Shown here piece after piece: positions 57,323 through 64,000 of a stretch of DNA of 64,000 nt (the first letter of the stretch is position 1; each line of letters opens with the position of its first letter). The stretch is from Ornithinimicrobium avium. GTDB lineage: Bacteria > Actinomycetota > Actinomycetes > Actinomycetales > Dermatophilaceae. Position numbers and translations under genes: made by a program. The notes beneath the pieces were generated by a model. That model was given only the letters and a program-made list of their open reading frames with translations. It ran no database searches and was not told the origin of the DNA. The DNA is taken from the NCBI RefSeq assembly GCF_003351765.1, contig NZ_CP031229.1:2170001-2234000 (forward strand), in the 5' to 3' direction.

Positions 57323-60300
57323 ATGGACGACTTCTCGATCAAGGGCGACCTGCCCACCGGCACCGTGCTCCTCGAGGCGAGCGCCGGCACCGGCAAGACC
57401 TGGACGATCGCCGCGCTGGTGACCCGCTTCGTGGCCGAGGGGGTGACGCCGCTGCGGGAGATGCTCGTGGTGACCTTCAGCCGCGCCGCCAGCCAGGAGC
57501 TGAGGGCGCGGGTGCGCGAGCAGCTCCTCCTCGCCGAGCGCGCGGTCGCCGGCGAGATCGCCCGGCAGGGCGGCACCGAGGTCACGGACGTCCGGCGCGA
57601 CGAGCTCCTCGACCTGCTGCTCGACTGCGACCCTGCGGAGCTGCGCCTGCGCCACCGGCGGCTGCGCGAGGCCCTCACCGACTTCGACGCGGCCACGATC
57701 GCCACCGTCCACCAGTTCTGCCAGCAGGTGCTGCGCAGCCTTGGCGCCGCCGGGGCGACCGACGCCGGCGCCCAGCTGGTGGAGGACCTCGACGAGCTGC
57801 TCGTCGAGGTCGTCGACGACCTCTACCTGCGGGCCTTCCGCACGCGCCCGCCGGCCTTCGGGCGGGCCCAGGCCCTGGAGATCGCGCGCACCGTGGTCGA
57901 CGACGTCTACGCCCGGGTGCGGCCCACGGACGCCGACGTCGACGATCCCGCGAGCGTCCCGGCCCGCCGTGCCCGTTTCGCCGAGGCGGTCCGCGCCGAG
58001 CTGGACGTGCGCAAGCGCCGCCTCCAGGTCATGCACTACAACGACCTGCTCACCCAGCTCGACGAGGCGCTGGCGGAGGAGGACTCCCCGGCCCGGGCAC
58101 GGATGCGCCGCCGCTGGCAGGTCGTGCTCGTCGACGAGTTCCAGGACACCGACCCGATCCAGTGGTCGGTGCTGGAGCGGGCGTTCTCCGGGCACTGCCG
58201 GGCGATGGTGCTCATCGGCGACCCCAAGCAGGCGATCTACGGCTTCCGCGGCGGCGACGTGGTCACCTACCTGACGGCCGCGGCGACCGCCGAGCACCGC
58301 CAGACCCTGCCCTGCAACTTCCGGTCGGACCCCGGAGTGGTCACCGCGCTGCGCCACCTGCTGGGCGGGGCGGCCCTGGGCGAGGACGACATCGTCGTGC
58401 ACCCGGTCGAGCCGGCGCTGCAGGGCACCAGGCTCGAGGGGGCGCCGCACGCCTCACCCGTGCGGCTGCGGCAGGTGCTGGCCGGGGAGCACCTGCGCGG
58501 GGCGGACAGCATCGGCGCCGTGCGCGACCACCTCTTCCCCGACCTCGCGCTCGACGTCGCCGCGCTGCTGGGCTCCGGCGCGACCTTCGAGGGCGAGCCG
58601 GTCAGGGCGCACCACGTGGCGGTCCTCGCCCACAAGGGCAGCGACCTGCGGCTGGCGCAGCAGGCGTTGCGCGACGTCGGCGTCCCGGCGGTGATGGCCG
58701 GCGGGATGTCGGTGCTCCAGACGCCCGCGGCCCAGGACTGGCTGGCCCTCCTGGAGGCGATGGTCGCCCCGCACCGCTCCGGGCTCACCCGGGCCGCCGC
58801 CCTCACCGACCTGCTCGGGTTCTCAGCCCTCGACCTGGACGCCGGCGGCGAGGAGGTCGACGACGAGCTGGCCGGGCTGACGCGCGACCTCGCCGCCGTC
58901 TACGGCCGGCAGGGGATCGCCGCGGTGATGGAGCAGCTCGTGGTCCGCGGGCTGGCCCCGCGCGTGCTCGGGCGGGTCGGCGGCGAGCGCGACCTCACCG
59001 ACCTCGTGCACCTTGCCGAGCTGCTGCACGAGGCCGGCCGCAACGACCAGCTGGGCCTCACGGCGCTGCTGGACTGGCTGCGCACCCAGATGGCGGAGGA
59101 CGTGCCGACGTCTGTCTCGGCGCTCACCCGCCGGCTGGACAGCGACGCCGCCGCCGTGCAGCTGATGACCATCCACGGCAGCAAGGGGCTGCAGTTCCCC
59201 GTCGTCTACCTGCCCGCGCTGGCCGACCGCTTCGTCCACGAGACCCCGCGGATCCCCCGCGGCCACGAGGCCGACCCCGGCCGCAGCCGCTTCCTCGACG
59301 TCGGCGGCCCCGGGGGCCCGACCTGGAAGGACTCGGTCCGGCTGGCCAAGGACGAGGAGTCGGGCGAGTCGCTGCGGACGCTCTACGTCGCGATGACGCG
59401 GGCCCAGTCCCAGGTCGTCACCTGGTGGGCACCGACCGGGCGCAACACCGCCCGCTCCCCCCTGCACCGGGTCCTCTTCGGCCGCGCACCCGGCGGGGCC
59501 GCCGTCCCCGAGACCGCGAAGGTCCCCGACGACGCCGGCGCGACCGCCACGCTGCAGGCCTGGGCCGACCTCGGAGCGATCGCCCTCGAGCGCGCCGACC
59601 ACGCCCCGCTCGCCGACGTGCCCCCGCCCGACCGCACCGGCGACCTGGCCCTCGCCCCGTGGACCCGGCACGTCGACCACGAGTGGCGGCGCACGTCCTA
59701 CACCGGGCTGTCGACCCCGCGCGAGGAGGCGGGCGCGCTGACCGGGGGCGTGAGCAGCGAGCCCGAGGTGGTGCCCCGCGAGGACGAGCCGGACACCGTC
59801 GACCCCGTCCTCGACACGGCCCCGCTGCTGCCGGGGCTGGAGACGACGCTCCCCGGCTCCGACCTCCCCTCCCCGATGGCCGACCTGCCGGTCGGGGCGA
59901 CCTTCGGCTCGCTCGTGCACGCGGTCCTGGAGCACGCCGACCCGGACGCCGCGCACGGCCTGCCGGCCGAGCTGGCCGGGCACGTCGCGGAGCAGGCGGC
60001 CTGGTGGCCGGTGCACGACCTGGACCCCGAGGCGCTGACCGCCGCGCTCGTCGCGGTCCACGACACCCCGCTCGGGCCGCTCGCCGGCGGCGTCACCCTG
60101 CGGGACGTCCCCGTCTCGGACCGGCTGCGCGAGCTGGACTTCGAGCTGCCGCTCGGCGGCGGCGACCTGCGCCGCACACCGGCGGCGGAGGCCACCCTCC
60201 TCGGCGACCTCGTCCCGCTGCTGCGCGCCCACCTGCCGACCGGCGACCCCGTCCGGGCCTGGGCGGACGTGCTCGACGCCAGCCCCGAGCTGGCTGCCCA

Positions 60301-60709
60301 GCAGCTGCGCGGCTACCTCACCGGGTCGGTGGACGTGGTGCTGCGCACCGGTGGGCGCTACCTCGTCGTCGACTACAAGACCAACTGGCTCGGCCGCGCC
60401 GAGGAGCCGCTGACCGCCGCGGACTACCGCCCGGAGAAGCTGGAGGAGGCGATGGGCCACTCGTCCTACCCGCTGCAGGCCCTCCTGTACGCCGTCGTCG
60501 CGCACCGCTTCCTGCGGTGGCGGCTGCGGGGCTACGACCCCGGCCGGCACCTGGGCGGGGTCCTCTACCTCTACGTGCGCGGGATGTGCGGCCCGGACAC
60601 CCCCGTCGTCGACGGGCACCCCTGCGGGGTCTTCTCCTGGAAGCCCCCGGTCGCGCTGGTGCTCGCCGTGTCCGACCTGCTCGACGGGGCGAAGGGAGCA
60701 GCGGCATGA
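57323..60709 (+). CDS. recB: Exodeoxyribonuclease V beta subunit (RecB)
   Basis: 1128 aa SF1 helicase-nuclease. Walker A VLLEASAGTGKTWTIAALVT is near residue 15, Walker B VVLVDEFQDTDPIQWSVLER near residue 268, then MVLIGDPKQAIYGFRGGDV and VQLMTIHGSKGLQFPVVYLP near residue 612. The C-terminal nuclease keeps SLVHAVLEH near residue 870 and the catalytic YLVVDYKTNWLG near residue 1015. It is a complete RecB. Coupled by ATGA to recD. Confidence 0.92.
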   Translation: MDDFSIKGDLPTGTVLLEASAGTGKTWTIAALVTRFVAEGVTPLREMLVVTFSRAASQELRARVREQLLLAERAVAGEIARQGGTEVTDVRRDELLDLLLDCDPAELRLRHRRLREALTDFDAATIATVHQFCQQVLRSLGAAGATDAGAQLVEDLDELLVEVVDDLYLRAFRTRPPAFGRAQALEIARTVVDDVYARVRPTDADVDDPASVPARRARFAEAVRAELDVRKRRLQVMHYNDLLTQLDEALAEEDSPARARMRRRWQVVLVDEFQDTDPIQWSVLERAFSGHCRAMVLIGDPKQAIYGFRGGDVVTYLTAAATAEHRQTLPCNFRSDPGVVTALRHLLGGAALGEDDIVVHPVEPALQGTRLEGAPHASPVRLRQVLAGEHLRGADSIGAVRDHLFPDLALDVAALLGSGATFEGEPVRAHHVAVLAHKGSDLRLAQQALRDVGVPAVMAGGMSVLQTPAAQDWLALLEAMVAPHRSGLTRAAALTDLLGFSALDLDAGGEEVDDELAGLTRDLAAVYGRQGIAAVMEQLVVRGLAPRVLGRVGGERDLTDLVHLAELLHEAGRNDQLGLTALLDWLRTQMAEDVPTSVSALTRRLDSDAAAVQLMTIHGSKGLQFPVVYLPALADRFVHETPRIPRGHEADPGRSRFLDVGGPGGPTWKDSVRLAKDEESGESLRTLYVAMTRAQSQVVTWWAPTGRNTARSPLHRVLFGRAPGGAAVPETAKVPDDAGATATLQAWADLGAIALERADHAPLADVPPPDRTGDLALAPWTRHVDHEWRRTSYTGLSTPREEAGALTGGVSSEPEVVPREDEPDTVDPVLDTAPLLPGLETTLPGSDLPSPMADLPVGATFGSLVHAVLEHADPDAAHGLPAELAGHVAEQAAWWPVHDLDPEALTAALVAVHDTPLGPLAGGVTLRDVPVSDRLRELDFELPLGGGDLRRTPAAEATLLGDLVPLLRAHLPTGDPVRAWADVLDASPELAAQQLRGYLTGSVDVVLRTGGRYLVVDYKTNWLGRAEEPLTAADYRPEKLEEAMGHSSYPLQALLYAVVAHRFLRWRLRGYDPGRHLGGVLYLYVRGMCGPDTPVVDGHPCGVFSWKPPVALVLAVSDLLDGAKGAAA

Positions 60710-62691
60710 CAGCGCTGGAGCTCTTCGAGCCCACCGACGAGCACGACCGCCGCCTAGCGCAGACCACGCAGGGGCTGCTCGGCCGGTTCAACGCCGCAGG
60801 CGTCCTCACCGCGGCCGACGTGCACGTCGCCCGGACGCTGGCCCGCGCCACCCGCGAGCAGGACGAGGCCGCGGTGCTCGCTGCCGCGCTGGCCAGCCGG
60901 GCCGTCCGCTCCGGCTCGGTGGCGATCAGCCTGGCGGCGCTGGCCGCCGCCGGGGCGGCGGCGCTGCCCGACCTGCCGTGGCCCGACGCGCAGGAGTGGC
61001 AGGAGCAGGTGACCGGCTCCAAGCTGGTCGGGCAGGGGGCGATCGTCGTCGACCAGGGCCTGGTGTACCTCCAGCGCTACCACCACCAGGAGGTCCAGGT
61101 CGTCGAGGACCTGCGCACCCGCGCCGCCCTCGACGCCCCCCAGGTGGACGAGCCGGTGCTCGACTCGGGGCTGGGGCGCATCTTCCCCGGCGAGGGGTAT
61201 GCCGAGCAGCGCGCCGCCGCGCGCACCCTCCTGCGAGCCCGGACGGCCGTGCTCACCGGTGGCCCCGGCACCGGCAAGACGACGACGGTGGCCGGGGTGC
61301 TCGCCCTGCTGGCCGAGCAGGCCGATGCCGCGGGCGAGCGTGCCCTGCGGGTCGGGCTGGCCGCCCCCACCGGCAAGGCCGCGGCCCGCGTCCGGGCCGC
61401 CGTGGCCGACGCCCTGGACGGGATCCTCGCCCGCACCACCGACCCGCGGACCCGGGCGGTCGTCGAGCCGCTCAGGGACGTCGAGGCGATGACGCTGCAC
61501 CGGTTGCTCGGCTGGAACCCCCGCAGCCGCAGCCGTTTCCGGCACCACCGCACCAACCGGCTCCCCCACGACGTGGTGCTCGTCGACGAGGCCTCGATGG
61601 TCTCGCTCACGCACATGGCACGGCTGCTCGAGGCGCTGCGCCCCACCGCCCGGCTCGTCCTGGTCGGCGACGCCGACCAGCTGGTGTCGGTCGACGCCGG
61701 CGCCGTGCTGGCCGACCTCGTGGCCGGCGCAGAGCTGGCCGGCGCCGAGCTGGCCGGCGCCGAGCTGGCCGGCGCCGAGGTCACCGGTGAGGGGACGGGC
61801 GCCGAGGTCACCGGTGAGGGGACGGGCGCCGAGGTCACCGATGAGGGGGCGGGCGGGAGGGCCCCGCTGGTCGTCACCCGGCTGCGCACCGTCCACCGCT
61901 TCGGGGAGACCATCGGGGCGCTGGCCGACGCGCTTCGCAGGGGCGACGCGGACGGCGTGGTGGGCGCCCTGTCCGCGGGCTCCGGCGAGGTGGAGTGGGT
62001 GCGCCAGACGGAGGACACCGCATACCTGCGGGACCTGGTGACCGGGCACGCCCGCGAGGTGCTGGCCGCGGCCCGCAGGGGGGACGCCCCGGCCGCGCTC
62101 GAGGCGTTGGGGCGGCACCGCCTGCTGTGCGCGCACCGCAGCGGGCCGCAGGGGGTCTCGACGTGGAACCGGCTCACCGAGACCTGGCTGCGCGAGGAGG
62201 CCGGGCTGGCCTCCTACGACCCGATGTACGTCGGCCGGCCGCTGCTGGTGACCGCCAACGACTACGTGACCGGGGTGCTCAACGGCGACACGGGCGTGGT
62301 CGTCGCCTCGCACAAGCCGGACGGGACCCCGGTGCGGATGGCCGTGATCGAGGGGCCGACCGGGGCGCAGCGCTTCGCGCCCGGCCGGCTCGGCGAGGTG
62401 GAGACGATGCACGCGATGACCATCCACAAGGCGCAGGGCAGCCAGGCCGCCGAGATCACCGTGCTGCTGCCCGAGGCGGACTCCCCGCTGCTGACCCGCG
62501 AGCTCTTCTACACCGCCGTGACGCGCGCCCAGCAGAAGGTGCGCGTCGTCGCCTCCGAGGACGTGGTCCGGGCAGCGGTGGAGCGTCGCGTGGTGCGGGC
62601 GAGCGGCCTGCGGCAGCGGTTGTCCGCCGAGGACGTCGGCCCGCCCGCGGCGTTGCTGCGCGCGGGCACGGCGCCGCCCGGTGCAGGATGA
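60706..62691 (+). CDS. recD: Exodeoxyribonuclease V alpha subunit (RecD) with repeat insertion
   Basis: 661 aa SF1 5'-3' helicase. Walker A AVLTGGPGTGKTTTVAGVLA is near residue 182, Walker B DVVLVDEASMVSLTHMARL near residue 288, motif III LVLVGDADQLVSVDAGAVLA near residue 320, and motif VI ELFYTAVTRAQQKVRVVAS near residue 605. Between motifs III and IV (residues 340-383) lie tandem repeats of AGAEL and of a nonapeptide TGEGTGAEV. That loop is variable in the family, so the repeats may be tolerated. The full recC-recB-recD set is in one operon. Confidence 0.92.
   Translation: MTALELFEPTDEHDRRLAQTTQGLLGRFNAAGVLTAADVHVARTLARATREQDEAAVLAAALASRAVRSGSVAISLAALAAAGAAALPDLPWPDAQEWQEQVTGSKLVGQGAIVVDQGLVYLQRYHHQEVQVVEDLRTRAALDAPQVDEPVLDSGLGRIFPGEGYAEQRAAARTLLRARTAVLTGGPGTGKTTTVAGVLALLAEQADAAGERALRVGLAAPTGKAAARVRAAVADALDGILARTTDPRTRAVVEPLRDVEAMTLHRLLGWNPRSRSRFRHHRTNRLPHDVVLVDEASMVSLTHMARLLEALRPTARLVLVGDADQLVSVDAGAVLADLVAGAELAGAELAGAELAGAEVTGEGTGAEVTGEGTGAEVTDEGAGGRAPLVVTRLRTVHRFGETIGALADALRRGDADGVVGALSAGSGEVEWVRQTEDTAYLRDLVTGHAREVLAAARRGDAPAALEALGRHRLLCAHRSGPQGVSTWNRLTETWLREEAGLASYDPMYVGRPLLVTANDYVTGVLNGDTGVVVASHKPDGTPVRMAVIEGPTGAQRFAPGRLGEVETMHAMTIHKAQGSQAAEITVLLPEADSPLLTRELFYTAVTRAQQKVRVVASEDVVRAAVERRVVRASGLRQRLSAEDVGPPAALLRAGTAPPGAG
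61723..61854. repeat. In-frame tandem repeats inside recD (4 x 15 bp then ~3 x 27 bp)
   Basis: Four 15-bp units at 61723, 61738, 61753 and 61768 (GCCGGCGCCGAGCTG and close variants) are followed by 27-bp units at 61783, 61810 and a diverged third from 61837. All lengths are multiples of three, so copy changes keep RecD in frame. Confidence 0.92.
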
Positions 62692-62694
62692 GGC

Positions 62695-63588
62695 ATGGAC
62701 GTCCGTGACCTGCGCCCGCCCGTCGAGGACGGCCCCTGGCCGCCCGCGACCCACCACCCGCCGCTGGACCACCCGCCGCCGGAGGGCGCGCGCACCTGGA
62801 CCGGCCTGACCTACGCGATGGTCGACGGCTACCGCCCGATGGTGCTCGACCTGCACGTGCCGCTGGCGGCCCTGCGCCCACCGGTCGTCCTGTGGGTGCA
62901 CGGCGGCGGCTGGCGCGAGGGCGACCGGCGCCTCGTGCCGCTCCAGTGGGGTCAGCAGCGCCTGTTCCAGCGGCTGGTGGACGCCGGTCTCGCCGTCGCC
63001 ACCGTCGACTACCGGCTGCTGGCGGAGTCGAGCCTGCCGGGGCCGGTGCACGACGTCGTCGCCGCGGTCCGCTACCTGCGCAGGTATGCCGACGAGCTCG
63101 GCGTCGACGCCTCCCGCCTCGCGCTGTGGGGCGAGTCGGCCGGCGCCCACCTGGCCGCGGTCGTCGCCCTGGCCGCCGGCCAGGCGCACCCCGACCAGTG
63201 GTTGCTGGGGTCCACCGGCGTCGGTCACGGGCCAGCCGGCGTCACCGCTCTCGTGGGCTGGTACGGCGTCTACGACCTGACCCTGCTTCCCTCCCTGGTG
63301 GCGATGCTCTGGCCGGACACCCCCGCCTACGAGCGTGAGGAGCTGGCCAGGCGGCTGTCACCGGTGCGCATGGTGGCGCCGGACTCCCCGCCGATGCTGC
63401 TGCTGCACGGCGAGGCCGACACGCTGGTGCCGGTCGACCAGTCGGTGCGCCTGCACGAGGCCGCCCGCGCCGCTGGTGCCCGCAGCGAGCTCGAGGTCTC
63501 GCCGGGCTCGGAGCACGTCTTCGCCGGCGAGCCGGTGGAGCCGCGCTGGGAACGCACCGTGGACTTCCTGGCCCAGCACCTGCGCTGA
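62695..63588 (+). CDS. Alpha/beta hydrolase, HSL/carboxylesterase type
   Basis: 297 aa. The oxyanion motif VVLWVHGGGWREGDR is near residue 64, the nucleophile elbow LALWGESAGAHLAAVVALAA near residue 141, the acid in LLLHGEADTLVPVDQSV near residue 240 and the catalytic His in PGSEHVFAG near residue 272. The triad is complete, so this is a likely esterase or lipase of small esters. No signal peptide. It starts three bases after recD and is probably co-transcribed, though functionally unrelated. Confidence 0.88.
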   Translation: MDVRDLRPPVEDGPWPPATHHPPLDHPPPEGARTWTGLTYAMVDGYRPMVLDLHVPLAALRPPVVLWVHGGGWREGDRRLVPLQWGQQRLFQRLVDAGLAVATVDYRLLAESSLPGPVHDVVAAVRYLRRYADELGVDASRLALWGESAGAHLAAVVALAAGQAHPDQWLLGSTGVGHGPAGVTALVGWYGVYDLTLLPSLVAMLWPDTPAYEREELARRLSPVRMVAPDSPPMLLLHGEADTLVPVDQSVRLHEAARAAGARSELEVSPGSEHVFAGEPVEPRWERTVDFLAQHLR

Positions 63589-63605
63589 CCGGCTGCGGTC
63601 GCCGG

Positions 63606-64000
63606 TCAGGTCCCGACGGCGACGGGGTGGTCCGTCGCGGCGCTCTCCAGCACCTCCGGGTGCCGGGTGCCCGGCCGCAGCGCGAGCAGCGCGTAGAGGA
63701 TCGCGGCCAGGTCGACCAGCTCCTGGGTCAGCGCCCCGGCGACCGCGGGGATGTAACCGAGCGCCGCCACCACCATCAGCCCCAGGCTCAGCGCGACACC
63801 GAGCCAGATGGCCCGCAGCGCGACCCGGTAGGTGTGCCGGCCGATGTCGACCGCCTGCACCACCTTGCCGATGTCGTCGCGGGTGATGACGACGTCGGCG
63901 GCCTCGCTGGCAGCCGTCGAGCCGCGCGCGCCCATCGCGATCCCGACGTCGGCGGCGGCCAGCACGGGCGCGTCGTTGACGCCGTCGCCGACCATGATCA
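63606..64000 (-). CDS. Heavy-metal P-type ATPase, C-terminal part (5' end beyond window)
   Basis: Only the last ~130 residues are visible. MVGDGVNDAPVLAAADVGIA is the P-domain hinge motif of P1B ATPases, followed by VVITRDDIGKVVQAVDIGRH and two or three terminal helices. The last helix carries LTQELVDLAAILYALLALRP, where Zn/Cd/Pb-exporting pumps have a conserved Asp, so a divalent cation exporter is more likely than a copper pump. The gene continues past the right edge, so its N-terminus cannot be judged. Confidence 0.85.
   Translation of the reverse strand, partial: IMVGDGVNDAPVLAAADVGIAMGARGSTAASEAADVVITRDDIGKVVQAVDIGRHTYRVALRAIWLGVALSLGLMVVAALGYIPAVAGALTQELVDLAAILYALLALRPGTRHPEVLESAATDHPVAVGT

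Noticed and set aside
58162..62691. A 1509-codon open frame suggesting a RecB-RecD fusion
   Set aside because: Its first two thirds are the out-of-frame shadow of recB. Only the part from 60706 is RecD, with a clear ATGA junction.

Overview
The window looks like a chromosome segment of a high-GC actinomycete. Base composition is far above 70% G+C in genes. Starts are often GTG, and 4-bp ATGA or GTGA overlaps join most genes. The gene content (LivGHMKF with acyl-CoA ligases, BkdABC with an Lrp regulator, stand-alone LigD polymerase, RecCBD, cell-wall-binding repeat 2 proteins) fits Intrasporangiaceae/Ornithinimicrobiaceae-type genomes. The family placement is an inference from gene content, not a measured phylogeny. 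I see no tRNA, rRNA, CRISPR array, prophage or intact insertion sequence.

Layout. 1-209: end of a probable beta-helix protein. 198-9225 (minus): an eight-gene, tightly coupled surface-polysaccharide operon (sugar dehydrogenase, epimerase, two DegT aminotransferases, a NeuD/PglD-type acyltransferase, a flippase, two glycosyltransferases). A VanZ-like protein and a divergent asparagine-synthase-like protein follow. 11920-16810: a catabolic module with a sodium:solute symporter, an RpiR-type regulator and two metal-dependent amidohydrolases; matching GCAA-N6-TTGC dyads lie at the two promoters. 17134-28244: a branched-chain/acyl-type ABC transporter operon interleaved with adenylate-forming enzymes, divergent from an IclR regulator and a degenerate Acs-like protein. 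28569-35042: a choline-to-betaine module (BetT, BetA, BetB, an SMR transporter) divergent from a TetR/BetI-like regulator, with two TAACG-N2-CGTTA operators between them.

35425-38793: a broken mazF toxin remnant, an esterase, and a NarL-type two-component system preceded by three strong dyads. 39007-44013: a five-gene diaminopimelate-type operon (dapB, dapA, a proteobacterial-type dapD, an aminotransferase, a divergent LysA-like decarboxylase). It lacks dapE and dapF and may be a specialised pathway rather than the housekeeping one. 44248-45885: LigD polymerase without a ligase domain. 45971-50133: an Lrp regulator divergent from a branched-chain keto-acid dehydrogenase operon. 50203-53719: an SGNH/cell-wall-binding fusion protein, a frameshifted YbaK-like deacylase and a membrane protein. 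53821-62691: recC-recB-recD, with in-frame tandem repeats inside recD. The window closes with an alpha/beta hydrolase and the C-terminal end of a P-type metal ATPase.

Non-coding structure is rich. Convergent gene ends carry strong palindromes. Two dispersed palindromic repeat families are each present twice, one with a triplicated core. A 54-bp tandem array sits near 17 kb. The word GTATGCC recurs on both strands and in several reading frames, even at the cost of rare codons.
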